A DNA stretch of 64,000 nucleotides, from contig CAYOEV010000001.1 in NCBI GenBank assembly GCA_964403075.1, positions 248,001 to 312,000 on the forward strand. Reading direction: 5' to 3'. Source of the stretch: CAYOEV01 sp964403075 (GTDB lineage: Bacteria > Bacteroidota > Bacteroidia > Cytophagales > Cyclobacteriaceae). Of the stretch, positions 9,879-18,645 are shown in pieces. Below the pieces are notes generated by a model, which saw only the letters and a list, made by a program, of their open reading frames with translations, did not search any database and was not told the DNA's origin. The position numbers and the translations under genes were made by a program. The number at the start of each line of letters is the position of its first letter. Within the stretch, counting starts at the first letter, position 1.

Positions 9879-9886
9879 TACTTTTG
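9879..9886 (+). promoter_or_regulatory. -7 promoter element (TACTTTTG) for rimP-nusA-infB
   Basis: Exact match to the Bacteroidota primary-sigma -7 consensus TAnnTTTG. No clear TTG is seen at the -33 position. A start just downstream would give a leader of about 55 bases containing the hairpin at 9911-9931. Confidence 0.6.
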
Positions 9887-9910
9887 TAGCTTAAAACGAT
9901 TCTCATCACA

Positions 9911-9935
9911 GAGGGGACAATTAGTCCCCTCTTTT
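9911..9935 (+). terminator. Leader hairpin with T tract upstream of rimP, possible attenuator
   Basis: GAGGGGAC (9911-9918) pairs perfectly with GTCCCCTC (9924-9931) around a 5-base loop, followed by TTTT. It lies between the promoter element and the rimP start, so it is a candidate attenuator of the rimP-nusA-infB operon rather than an end-of-gene terminator. The T tract is short, so termination may be partial. Confidence 0.6.
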
Positions 9936-9946
9936 CGTAGTGCGCC

Positions 9947-10387
9947 ATGGATACCATTGCAAGAATAAAAGACGAGTTAAATGACATCCTTCAGGCTTAT
10001 CCTTCTCTGTTTTTGGTAGAGGCGGATTTAAAGGGTGCCAGAGGAAACCAGAAGCTGGTAATCACACTAGATGGGGACCAGGGAGTGAAAATTGATGACT
10101 GTGCATCCATCAGCCGCCAACTATCCAGCTGGATCGAAACAGAAAATTTAATACAAGATAAATACCTGTTGGAAGTCTCTTCTGCAGGAATGACGCGTCC
10201 ACTCAAGTTAAAGCGGCAATATCAGCGCCACGTGGGCAAGAAAGTGCTGATGACAATGAAAACAGGCAAAGAATTGTCCGGACGGTTGAAAGCCGTTGAC
10301 CCCGACGTGCTAGTTGAAACCGAAACCGGTGATCAGGCACTGGCGTTTGAAGAAATTGATAAAACAACATTGATCATATCATTTTAA
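9947..10387 (+). CDS. rimP: Ribosome maturation factor RimP
   Basis: 146 residues, close to the usual length of about 150. The N-terminal half has the RimP landmarks LVEADLKGARGNQKLVITLD, then GVKIDDCASISRQLSSWIE and YLLEVSSAGMTRPL. The C-terminal part (GKKVLMTMKTGKELSGRLKA) fits the small beta-barrel domain. RimP binds the pre-30S particle and helps late maturation of the small ribosomal subunit. It is first in the conserved rimP-nusA-infB order, with nusA 7 bases downstream, and a leader hairpin lies just before it. The identification is firm on both sequence and context. Confidence 0.95.
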   Translation: MDTIARIKDELNDILQAYPSLFLVEADLKGARGNQKLVITLDGDQGVKIDDCASISRQLSSWIETENLIQDKYLLEVSSAGMTRPLKLKRQYQRHVGKKVLMTMKTGKELSGRLKAVDPDVLVETETGDQALAFEEIDKTTLIISF

Positions 10388-10394
10388 TATAAAA

Positions 10395-11636
10395 ATGGAA
10401 ACCCAGATCTTAATTGAGTCGTTCGCGGATTTTGCCCGCAACAAGAATATCGACAGACCAACGATGATTCGCATTCTGGAGGATGTCTTTCGCACCATGA
10501 TTCGGAAGAAGTATGGCGTAGATGATAATTTCGACATCATTATCAATGCGGACAGCGGGGATTTGGAAATCTGGCGCTTTCGTGAAATAGTCGACGACAA
10601 TTCCGAAGATATTTGGGATCATGACAAAATCAGCTTAGCGGAAGCACGGAAAATAGAACCAGATTTTGAAATTGGAGAAGAAGTGGCTGAAGAAATCAAA
10701 TTGGAGCATTTCGGCAGACGTGCAGTACTCACCGCTCGTCAGACCTTGATGCAAAAGGTAAATGATTTGGAAAAGGACATTCTTTTTCAAAAATACAAGG
10801 AACTGGCCGGAGAGATCATCAGTGGGGAAGTGTATCAGACATTGAGCCGCGAAGTACTCATGATCGACGGAGAGGGAAATGAACTGAGCATCCCCAGAAG
10901 TGAACAAATACCCAAAGACCGATATCGAAAGGGCGATAACGTGCGGGCCATCGTAAACCGGGTAGAAATGGTGAACGGTAACCCAAAAATTGTGTTGTCT
11001 CGAACCGCACCTACCTTTTTAGAGCGATTGTTTGAGAGCGAAGTGCCGGAAGTATATGATGGACTGATAACCATTAAAAAAGTAGTGCGTGAACCTGGTG
11101 AACGGGCCAAGGTAGCTGTAGAATCTTACGATGATCGAATAGACCCTGTGGGTGCATGTGTAGGCATGAAAGGCTCACGTATTCATTCAATTGTTCGCGA
11201 ATTACAAAATGAAAATATAGATGTGATCAACTTTACGGATAACATGGAGTTGTACATCGCCCGTGCGCTAAGCCCGGCAAAAATTCAGAGTATGAAAATT
11301 GATGCCGACGACAAACGCGTCGCGGTATATTTAAAGCCTGACCAGGTATCTTTGGCCATCGGAAAAGGTGGTCAGAACATTAAACTGGCCAGTCGTTTGG
11401 TGGGCATGGAAATCGATGTTTTCAGAGAATTGGCCGACAATGAGGAGGAAGACGTAGATCTGGACGAATTCTCCGATGAAATCGAAGATTGGGTCATTGA
11501 CGAATTAAAACGCATTGGACTTGACACCGCCAAGAGTGTGATTAAATTAGGTCGGGATGATCTGCTCCGAAGGACAGACCTGGAAGAGGAAACCATCGAT
11601 TTTGTGATGGAAATTTTAAACAAAGAATTTGAATAG
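10395..11636 (+). CDS. nusA: Transcription termination/antitermination factor NusA
   Basis: 413 residues. The N-terminal RNA-polymerase-binding domain covers about 1-130, including MIRILEDVFRTMIRKKYG. An S1 domain follows (about 133-200, GEVYQTLSREVLMIDG). The two KH domains carry the canonical glycine loops in GACVGMKGSRIHSIVRELQN and AIGKGGQNIKLASRL. The C-terminus is an acidic linker (NEEEDVDLDEFSDEIED) and a short helix-hairpin-helix-like end; the long AR repeats of enterobacterial NusA are absent, which I believe is usual in this phylum. NusA controls pausing, termination and antitermination. In other bacteria it regulates its own operon, which makes the hairpin before rimP of interest. 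Confidence 0.97.
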   Translation: METQILIESFADFARNKNIDRPTMIRILEDVFRTMIRKKYGVDDNFDIIINADSGDLEIWRFREIVDDNSEDIWDHDKISLAEARKIEPDFEIGEEVAEEIKLEHFGRRAVLTARQTLMQKVNDLEKDILFQKYKELAGEIISGEVYQTLSREVLMIDGEGNELSIPRSEQIPKDRYRKGDNVRAIVNRVEMVNGNPKIVLSRTAPTFLERLFESEVPEVYDGLITIKKVVREPGERAKVAVESYDDRIDPVGACVGMKGSRIHSIVRELQNENIDVINFTDNMELYIARALSPAKIQSMKIDADDKRVAVYLKPDQVSLAIGKGGQNIKLASRLVGMEIDVFRELADNEEEDVDLDEFSDEIEDWVIDELKRIGLDTAKSVIKLGRDDLLRRTDLEEETIDFVMEILNKEFE

Positions 11637-11679
11637 TCGCCTCATTTATTAGACTGCGAGCAGCGACCAATAATTATTT

Positions 11680-14445
11680 ATGGCAGAGAAAGTTTACAGA
11701 TTAAGCCAAATAGCAAGGAAGTTGAATGTGGGTAGGAATACCATCCTGGAATTCCTGAGCGAAAAGGGCTACGAGGTGGACACCAGTCCAAATTCCAAAA
11801 TCGATGAGGAGCAATTTGCGCTACTGTCAAAAGAATACGCCGATTCTGCCCATGATAAAGAAGAAGCCTCTGGATTACACATTGGCAGTAAACCTGAGGA
11901 CATGGTTATCAAGTCTTCATCCACGCCAGCCAAAAAAAAGGAAGAAGGGGAGGAGCGCATTCTCATCAAGGACAATATGGCCAGCCAGCCGAAAGAGGTG
12001 CCAACACCTGCGCCTAAGGAAGAAGCTGAAACAATTACTCCCCGCCAAAAGTTAGAAGGTCCCAAGGTAGTGGGTAAAATTGACCTCGACGCACCAAGGA
12101 AAAAAGTTGAAATAAAGAAAGAATCCCCAAAGGCGGAAAAGCCCAAGGAAGAGACCTCTAAAGTTGAAATCCAAAAGCCAATCGCTGAGGCCCCACCCAA
12201 ACTTGAACCAAAACAGGAATCAAAAACTCCTGAGAAAGAAGAACCTGTAAAGGAAAAAACAACCGACACCAAAAAGACCGAAAAGCAAACACCCAAAACA
12301 ACGCCCAAGCAGGAGACAATAAGGGGTGAAGCAAAATCACTAAAAGGCCTGACCGTACTCGGTAAAATAGAGCTTCCGCAAGAAAAATCTAAGCCTGTAG
12401 CTTCTTCGGATGAGCGTAAAGAACGACAAAAAAGACCGCGTAAACGAATCGCCGCCTCCGGTGGTGCTAGAAGACAAGACAGACCTGTAAGAGGAAAACC
12501 TGGTGATCAGGGATCTGGTAGCCGCAGGAAAACTGAAGAACTTTCCGATAAGGAAATCCAAGATAAAATCAAGGCCACCCTCGCCAAGCTGAGTGGCGGC
12601 AAATCCAACACCCAGCGATCGAAGTATAGAAAAGACAAACGTTCCGCAAAGGCTGAAGCAGAAGAGGAGAAGCTAATGCAGGAGCAAGAACAGTCCAATA
12701 CACTTATTGTTACAGAATTCATCTCTGCCAGCGACCTCGCCTCCATGATGGATGTGTCGGTAAACGAAGTGATCTCAACCTGTATGAATTTGGGCCTTTT
12801 TGTGTCGATCAACCAACGGCTGGATGCAGAAACAATTACCGTCATCGCCGACGAGTTTGATTTCGACGTCAAATTTTCATCTGCTGACGATGATCTAGAG
12901 GTACAGGTAGCCAAAGACAGTGCAGAAGACCTTAGGGACCGTGCGCCAATCGTGACAATTATGGGCCACGTGGACCATGGAAAGACGTCCTTGCTCGATT
13001 ACATTCGAGATGCCAAAGTGACCGCCGGCGAAGCAGGCGGTATTACCCAGCATATTGGTGCCTATGATGTCACCACAGAAGATGGCAAACGCATTGCCTT
13101 CCTCGATACGCCCGGGCACGAAGCCTTCACGGCAATGCGTGCAAGAGGTGCAAAAATCACAGACGTAGCCATCATTGTTGTCGCTGCCGATGATGCTGTA
13201 ATGCCTCAGACCAAGGAGGCAATCAACCATGCTCAGATAGCAGGAGTCCCATTGGTTTTTGCCATAAATAAAGTCGACAAACCCAATGCCAACCCGGACA
13301 AAATAAAAGAAGAACTTTCTGGAATGAACATCCTGGTAGAAGACTGGGGCGGTAAGTACCAGTCACAACATGTTTCTGCCAAGACTGGAGAGGGTATCGA
13401 TGAATTACTGGAAAAGGTATTGCTGGAAGCAGAGCTTTTAGAACTGAAGTCAAATGCCAACAAAGCCGCCGATGGCACCGTAATAGAAGCGTCATTGGAT
13501 AAAGGACGTGGTTATTTGGCTACCCTTATGATTCAAAATGGCAGCATGAAAGTTGGGGATGTCTTGCTGGCTGGGCCACATTACGGACGTGTAAAAGCGA
13601 TGTTCGATCACCGCGGTCAGCATTTGACAGTGGCCGGACCTGCGACGCCTGTGCTCATGCTCGGACTGGATGGAGCTCCGCAGGCTGGCGACAAGTTCAA
13701 TGTCATGGAAAGTGAGCGTGAAGCACGCGACATCGCAACAAAACGAGGACAAATCATACGCGAACAGTCCATTCGTACAAAGAAACACATCACACTTGAT
13801 GAGATCGGCCGCCGATTGGCAATTGGAAGCTTCAAGGAATTGAATGTGATCGTTAAAGGTGATGTGGATGGCTCTATTGAAGCATTGTCAGATTCACTCG
13901 AGAAACTCTCCACGGAAGAAGTGCAGGTGAACATCATTCACAAAGCTGTTGGTCAAATATCAGAATCAGACGTCTTGTTGGCATCTGCTTCAGACGCAGT
14001 CATCTTAGGTTTCCAGGTTCGGCCTGCTGGGGCAGCCCGTAAATTGGCTGAACAAGAAGAAATTGAAATTCGCCTGTATTCAATCATATACGATGCCATC
14101 AATGACATCAAAGATGCCATGGAAGGTTTACTGGAACCTACAGAGGAAGAAATCATCACCGGTAATATCGAGGTCCGAGATGTTTTCAAGATATCAAAGG
14201 TGGGTACTGTGGCTGGGTGTTACGTGACTGATGGGGTAGTAAAACGGTCTAATCAAGTGAGACTGGTGCGTGATGGCATAGTGGTGTACACTGGTGACAT
14301 ACAGGCCCTGAAAAGATTCAAGGAAGATGTAAGCGAAGTAAAATCAGGTTATGAATGCGGCCTGAGTGTCAAAAACTTCAATGATATCAAAGTGGGTGAC
14401 ATAATCGAAGGATTTGAGACCAAGGAAGTCAAGCGAACACTTTAA
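11680..14445 (+). CDS. infB: Translation initiation factor IF-2
   Basis: 921 residues. An IF2_N domain (VYRLSQIARKLNVGRNTILE) is followed by a long K/E/P-rich linker to about residue 330. The GTPase domain has G1 GHVDHGKTSLLD near residue 430, G3 DTPGHEAF near 475 and G4 NKVD near 529. IF2 domains II-IV end at GFETKEVKRTL. IF-2 delivers initiator tRNA to the 30S subunit and promotes subunit joining by GTP hydrolysis. It is the last gene of the rimP-nusA-infB set, 43 bases after nusA. Its stop overlaps that of the opposing acyltransferase gene by 4 bases. Confidence 0.98.
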   Translation: MAEKVYRLSQIARKLNVGRNTILEFLSEKGYEVDTSPNSKIDEEQFALLSKEYADSAHDKEEASGLHIGSKPEDMVIKSSSTPAKKKEEGEERILIKDNMASQPKEVPTPAPKEEAETITPRQKLEGPKVVGKIDLDAPRKKVEIKKESPKAEKPKEETSKVEIQKPIAEAPPKLEPKQESKTPEKEEPVKEKTTDTKKTEKQTPKTTPKQETIRGEAKSLKGLTVLGKIELPQEKSKPVASSDERKERQKRPRKRIAASGGARRQDRPVRGKPGDQGSGSRRKTEELSDKEIQDKIKATLAKLSGGKSNTQRSKYRKDKRSAKAEAEEEKLMQEQEQSNTLIVTEFISASDLASMMDVSVNEVISTCMNLGLFVSINQRLDAETITVIADEFDFDVKFSSADDDLEVQVAKDSAEDLRDRAPIVTIMGHVDHGKTSLLDYIRDAKVTAGEAGGITQHIGAYDVTTEDGKRIAFLDTPGHEAFTAMRARGAKITDVAIIVVAADDAVMPQTKEAINHAQIAGVPLVFAINKVDKPNANPDKIKEELSGMNILVEDWGGKYQSQHVSAKTGEGIDELLEKVLLEAELLELKSNANKAADGTVIEASLDKGRGYLATLMIQNGSMKVGDVLLAGPHYGRVKAMFDHRGQHLTVAGPATPVLMLGLDGAPQAGDKFNVMESEREARDIATKRGQIIREQSIRTKKHITLDEIGRRLAIGSFKELNVIVKGDVDGSIEALSDSLEKLSTEEVQVNIIHKAVGQISESDVLLASASDAVILGFQVRPAGAARKLAEQEEIEIRLYSIIYDAINDIKDAMEGLLEPTEEEIITGNIEVRDVFKISKVGTVAGCYVTDGVVKRSNQVRLVRDGIVVYTGDIQALKRFKEDVSEVKSGYECGLSVKNFNDIKVGDIIEGFETKEVKRTL

Positions 14446-15611
14446 TGGTTAATAGGCATACGCTCAAACGGCTGGCTTCGATCGAAAAGATAACGGTAAG
14501 TCGCGTGGGTTTTTGAGATCTCCACGCCTACTTGTTCAGCCACACGTATCATTCGTGGGTTAAAGTCACCAATCCAATTCAGCTCCAGATCTACGTATTT
14601 CTTGTAGTCGCCATGCACCAGTTTTCGAATACTTTCGACGATGGCACCATCTACGCCTTTTCCCTGATGGGCAGGGGCGATTCCAAAAACCACACCCAGC
14701 ATTTTACGATTGGGCCGCATTTGCTTGTACCACAAAAATTTTAGTTTACCCAGCCAATCAAACCGACCGTTGAGGTATTTAAATACCTGGTTGATCTCGG
14801 GAATGTTGACATAGAACGCGACTGGTTCGTCATGGTAATAACCAAACCAGATGATTTTCTCATCCATGATGGGTTTTAGTTTTTTCATGATCGATTCCGA
14901 TTGGATGCGCGTCATCTCAGCAACCCCTGTGTGCTTGGCCCACGCTGCATTGTACACTTTCCGGAAATCTTCGGCGTATTTGTCCAGATTTTTTTTGCGC
15001 ATGTGCCGGAAAGTATAAGCAGGATCCTTTGCAATCATTTCGGCCTTGGATTTAAGCTTCGGCGTGATAGGGTCTGCCACTTTCCTAGTGAATGTGAACT
15101 GCTTAAAATAAATCTGAAAGCCATACTTTTCGAATAACTCACGGTAATACGGTGGATTATAGTTGGTTTGATAATTTGGTTCAAATTCAAATCCGTCGAT
15201 CAGCAACCCCCACCATGTATTCCTATCTCCAAAATTAATGGGCCCGTCCATGGCTTCCATGCCTTGTTCTTCCAGCCAGATGCGGGCACGATCGAATAGT
15301 GCATTGGCCGCCTGCTGATCATTCACGCAATCAAAAAACCCAATTCCCCCTGTGGGCTGTTTATTGTCTTTTTTTGCTGTTCTTTCATTGACATAGGCTG
15401 CAATTCTTCCTATAGGCCGCCCCTGGTCATCCACCAATATCCAGCGGATTGCCCGTCCAAATCGAAAGGTTTTATTTTTTTCGGGATCAAAAACTCCTTT
15501 GATGTCCTGATCAAGTGGACGAATCCACGCCGATTGTTCCCTGTTGATCTCATGACCCACCTTGATAAACTTTCTTTCTCTCCGAGAATTGTCAACTTCA
15601 AATAATTTCAT
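14442..15611 (-). CDS. GNAT-fold N-acyltransferase-like protein
   Basis: 389 residues. The N-terminal half includes RFGRAIRWILVDDQGRPIGR and GGIGFFDCVNDQQAANALFD, typical of a conserved family related to E. coli YghO. The C-terminal half has GNAT-like features: FYVNIPEINQVFKYLNGRF and then a CoA-loop-like FGIAPAHQGKGVDGAI. The motif order suggests two tandem GNAT-like folds. The substrate is unknown. It is transcribed towards infB with a 4-base overlap of stop codons, and 37 bases separate it from the DUF4301 gene upstream on the same strand, so the two may share a transcript. Confidence 0.75.
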   Translation of the reverse strand: MKLFEVDNSRRERKFIKVGHEINREQSAWIRPLDQDIKGVFDPEKNKTFRFGRAIRWILVDDQGRPIGRIAAYVNERTAKKDNKQPTGGIGFFDCVNDQQAANALFDRARIWLEEQGMEAMDGPINFGDRNTWWGLLIDGFEFEPNYQTNYNPPYYRELFEKYGFQIYFKQFTFTRKVADPITPKLKSKAEMIAKDPAYTFRHMRKKNLDKYAEDFRKVYNAAWAKHTGVAEMTRIQSESIMKKLKPIMDEKIIWFGYYHDEPVAFYVNIPEINQVFKYLNGRFDWLGKLKFLWYKQMRPNRKMLGVVFGIAPAHQGKGVDGAIVESIRKLVHGDYKKYVDLELNWIGDFNPRMIRVAEQVGVEISKTHATYRYLFDRSQPFERMPINH

Positions 15612-15648
15612 ATTATCCGCTAAATAAACACAGTGCCAGATATTCTCA

Positions 15649-17067
15649 CTAGCTCACCACTCCTTTTTTAGGTTGATGGCCAGGCTTCAACAAATCATTT
15701 ATCGTTTTAACTGGATGAAAAGTATTTAAGGGTACTTCAATGAAGACCGTATTCCAATAAGCCATACCACCATTCCAAAGGCCAGGGAGCTCCAGAGCCT
15801 TTAGCGGCAGTCCATCCAGCGTCTTATCGGCGATAAATGACCAATCTTGCTCACTATACTGGCGCAGATCGTACGATCTTCCAAGATGGTCCTGTTTACT
15901 AATCACCATATCAACAGGATTAAAATGGGTTGAGGCATGCAAAATGCGTAGTTGTTGCGGGTCATTTTCATCAATTTGGGCACCCTCGACAATTTGAAGC
16001 GAGCTGACGCCACGATGTCTCACCCAAAAAGGGCCGCCTCCAGGAGCTCCCTCATTGATGACCATGCCACATACCCGAATGGGCCTGTTCAATAGGGTGT
16101 ATAACTGCTCGCGCTCAGGTAAGTGTGTCCAGAACAACCATGATTTTAACTCCAAGAGATCCTTTTCTGCTGGCGAGACACCGCTATCCAAGTTGGATAA
16201 AACCCGATGTATCAACTCCCGGATTGCCAGAAGGCAACCGGCAAGCATTTGTTTATAAGGAATAATAGAAAACTGATGATCCGCATGCGGTACATTGTCG
16301 ATATTCTTCAAAAAAATTATCTCATTCTGCAACCGTGACAAATTATCCAGTAGTGCGCCATGACCTGCCGGTCGAAACAAAAGCTCCCCATTTTCTTGAC
16401 GGAAAGGCTCATTGTTTGGTCGCACTGCCAATGTGTCCGTAGAAGGATCCTGTACACTAAAAGTACAATTAATCCCTACAATGGCGTGACTGGCCACATA
16501 AGCCGCCGCATGATGACGGAAATCCACCGCGTCTTCTTGGCCTACAGTAAAATGTAAATGCCCATTTTCCTCGCCAATCAATGATTTCCATTCAAATATG
16601 TGCTCTTCCGTTGCCGTTCGGTAACCATTTGCATACCGATGAAACAACAATAGTCCCTTGGGCTTTTCATGTAATTTGTACTCATCAAATAATTCTTCAT
16701 ATAAACGGTGGATATTGGTGATTTCTCCGAGTGCAAATGGCAATTTTTTAATATTCTCTAACAATTCTTTAGATCTTTCCGAATATTCTTTGGATTTCCA
16801 TGCCGCTAAATGCTCCTTGAACATGCGACTCGCAGCACCCGAGGCAGGTACAAATTTGCCGGGATGCAATGCCGTCCTCTGATATTTGATGATGTAGTCT
16901 GTCATTGCACTTCCGGATATCGAGTGAATGCCCTCGCCAATTTTCGCAGGTTTAGTTAAATGAATTTTCTCAGCTCCTACCGAGAACATTTCTAGCTGCC
17001 TGTCTACAACATGTGTGTCAACGCCTCTTTTTTCAAGCTGTGCCAAATCTTGTACTGTGTATTTCAT
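15649..17067 (-). CDS. DUF4301 family protein
   Basis: 472 residues from the ATG at 17067; another in-frame ATG lies three codons upstream. It matches the Bacteroidota DUF4301 family in the opening (YTVQDLAQLEKRGVDTHVVD), in GKFVPASGAASRMFKEHLAA, and in a long C-terminal half with RPAGHGALLDNLSRL and VCGMVINEGAPGGGPFWVRH. The FVPASGAASRMFK and RPAGHGALLDNL segments recall nucleotide- or sugar-phosphate-handling enzymes, but no biochemical role is established that I know of. There is no signal peptide, so it is probably cytoplasmic. Confidence 0.85.
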   Translation of the reverse strand: MKYTVQDLAQLEKRGVDTHVVDRQLEMFSVGAEKIHLTKPAKIGEGIHSISGSAMTDYIIKYQRTALHPGKFVPASGAASRMFKEHLAAWKSKEYSERSKELLENIKKLPFALGEITNIHRLYEELFDEYKLHEKPKGLLLFHRYANGYRTATEEHIFEWKSLIGEENGHLHFTVGQEDAVDFRHHAAAYVASHAIVGINCTFSVQDPSTDTLAVRPNNEPFRQENGELLFRPAGHGALLDNLSRLQNEIIFLKNIDNVPHADHQFSIIPYKQMLAGCLLAIRELIHRVLSNLDSGVSPAEKDLLELKSWLFWTHLPEREQLYTLLNRPIRVCGMVINEGAPGGGPFWVRHRGVSSLQIVEGAQIDENDPQQLRILHASTHFNPVDMVISKQDHLGRSYDLRQYSEQDWSFIADKTLDGLPLKALELPGLWNGGMAYWNTVFIEVPLNTFHPVKTINDLLKPGHQPKKGVVS

Positions 17068-17161
17068 ATGAATCATCCATTTACTTAATCATTACTTTAA
17101 TTAGCTATTGCTGTTTAAAGCCGCTTTTTTTATCTTCCAATGTAAAAGTTATATTGTAGTC

Positions 17162-17620
17162 ATGGATGATGAATTAATCAAAATATCCCCGTCATTTTAT
17201 GGAATATCCATGGTGCCAACGGATTCCTGGCGTGAATATGGTTATGCCCTACTTTGCATTGCCGGTTCGGATGGTGTGGTATCTGATCCAGAAATGGAGT
17301 GGTTAACATTGGATCTGGGAAGGAACGTTGGAATCAATGACGAAATTCTTGCTGACTGGGAAGAATTCGACTACGAGACTGCGGATTTGGAAGAGATCTT
17401 CAACACCTTTAATTCCAAATCTTTTGCCAACTTCAATAAACTATTAATTTATGATGCCATCCGTATGGCCATAGCCGATGGCGACTATGCGTTAGAAGAA
17501 AAGGAAAGTGTCAACGAGGCGGCTCAAATACTAAAGGTATCAAAGGAAGCGGTGAACTCCATTGAGGCTTTGGTGCAGCTAGAACTGGCAGCCAACAAGT
17601 TGAGACTTACAATACTGTAA
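17162..17620 (+). CDS. TerB-like tellurite-resistance-domain protein
   Basis: 152 residues. I choose the ATG at 17162 (MDDELIKISPSFYG) because the upstream extension is hydrophobic, unlike the rest of the protein, and reaches into the promoter region. The all-alpha body, with WREYGYALLCIAGSDGVVSD, a matching second half IYDAIRMAIADGDYALEEKE and the ending VNSIEALVQLE, fits the TerB fold, where paired acidic loops (SDGVVSDPE and ADGDYALEE) could bind metal. The link to tellurite is historical for the family; the real function here is unknown. It is a single gene, convergent with the S1/P1 nuclease with a 7-base gap. Confidence 0.6.
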   Translation: MDDELIKISPSFYGISMVPTDSWREYGYALLCIAGSDGVVSDPEMEWLTLDLGRNVGINDEILADWEEFDYETADLEEIFNTFNSKSFANFNKLLIYDAIRMAIADGDYALEEKESVNEAAQILKVSKEAVNSIEALVQLELAANKLRLTIL

Positions 17621-17627
17621 TCAGCAA

Positions 17628-18392
17628 TTAGCCGTATATATTATTTAAAATCCCTGCCAGCCTCACGCCAGCTTGTAACAAACGACGATTGACCTGTTCA
17701 ATATGCAAATAGGTATAGGCATAACCCAAATTTTTATCTTCCGGCAATTCGTACGCATCCGCTCTTAACGCTTTGGATTCTAAAATCCAATCCATTATCT
17801 CTGATGCCTGGCAATCTGCCACGAAGGATTTAGAGACAAAATCAATCCAGTCAGCATATTCAGTGTAGCTGTATTTTTGTTGATCTATCATGCCGCTGTC
17901 CCAGACTCGATGTAGATTGCTATCGCGATACATGAAGCGTAATTTTACATCATTACCCCCTCTGTCTTCTCCGTTGCCGACGTGTAACGGCTGGTGCACA
18001 TCACCCACAAGATGAACCAGGCATTTCAGTGCAAATGCCTCATCCTCATCGGTGAAATTTTTTGTTTGTAGTTCACTTATCAAACGTTTTATCGTAACGT
18101 ATACGTCGCCCTCTGAAGGCGGTCCCACCTGCTCATACGACTGATTATCAGGAATTGTCATGTAGTGCCATGGATCCATATGCTCATACCTATCGTCTGC
18201 ACGAATAAAATCCATGAAAGTGCTGACTTCGGCGAGCGTCTCTTTTCTGAGCACTAGGTCGATCTTCTTGCGTGCTTTCTTGGTCAAGTGCCTTTCGGCA
18301 ATTAATCCTATCACCCGATGACCAATCGGACCCCACGCCTGCAACTGTTGTGAACCAATAAGGAAAACGAAAACTATCAAAAATTTCTTCAT
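17628..18392 (-). CDS. S1/P1-family zinc-dependent nuclease, secreted
   Basis: 254 residues from the ATG at 18392 (an alternative is two codons upstream). The signal peptide ends QQLQA, leaving tryptophan 20 as the mature N-terminus; in P1 nuclease the N-terminal Trp is itself a zinc ligand, so this fit is strong. Other ligand motifs are present: GPIGHRVIG, MDPWHYMTIPD, LVHLVGDVHQPLHVG and NLHRVWDSG. The length is typical. These enzymes cut single-stranded nucleic acids and release 5'-mononucleotides, here presumably in the periplasm or outside for nutrient scavenging. A minus-strand terminator-like hairpin sits about 60 bases before the start. Confidence 0.92.
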   Translation of the reverse strand: MKKFLIVFVFLIGSQQLQAWGPIGHRVIGLIAERHLTKKARKKIDLVLRKETLAEVSTFMDFIRADDRYEHMDPWHYMTIPDNQSYEQVGPPSEGDVYVTIKRLISELQTKNFTDEDEAFALKCLVHLVGDVHQPLHVGNGEDRGGNDVKLRFMYRDSNLHRVWDSGMIDQQKYSYTEYADWIDFVSKSFVADCQASEIMDWILESKALRADAYELPEDKNLGYAYTYLHIEQVNRRLLQAGVRLAGILNNIYG

Positions 18393-18451
18393 CTCCACAA
18401 TGCTAAATCACTACAGCCAATTAGAAACACTTTGTGTGATTACCTGTAAAT

Positions 18452-18485
18452 TAAAAAAAGGCGTGCCCGAGAACCGGAACACGCC
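18452..18485 (-). terminator. Minus-strand intrinsic terminator upstream of the S1/P1 nuclease
   Basis: Read on the minus strand, GGCGTG pairs with CACGCC around a smaller inner stem (CCG/CGG) and is followed by seven T. It lies before, not after, a gene, so it would end a short transcript starting near 18500-18600, or act as a leader attenuator for the nuclease gene. Confidence 0.6.
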
Positions 18486-18618
18486 TAATCACCAACCTAA
18501 CCTAAAAGAAACTCTTTATTGAATCTATAACTACAATAAACTAAAAATGTTTCAACTTAAACTGTTAAAAATCCTTCACTACACTTTCATGAACTATAAG
18601 ACGTACTTAGGCATTTTG

Positions 18619-18626
18619 TAGCTTTG
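18619..18626 (+). promoter_or_regulatory. -7 promoter element (TAGCTTTG) for mfd
   Basis: Exact TAnnTTTG match 19 bases before the GTG start of mfd, giving a short leader. No obvious -33 TTG is present. Confidence 0.6.
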
Positions 18627-18645
18627 CGTATTTATTAAAAACGAC

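Noticed and set aside
11769..12308. 179-codon minus-strand frame inside infB
   Set aside because: It is antisense to the Lys/Glu-rich linker of IF-2 and is simply S/F/L-rich as a result.
12963..12975. Additional parS-like sequence (GCCACGTGGAC) in infB
   Set aside because: Only the CCACGTGG core is palindromic; the outer arms do not match, and the sequence is explained by the GHVDHGK motif codons.
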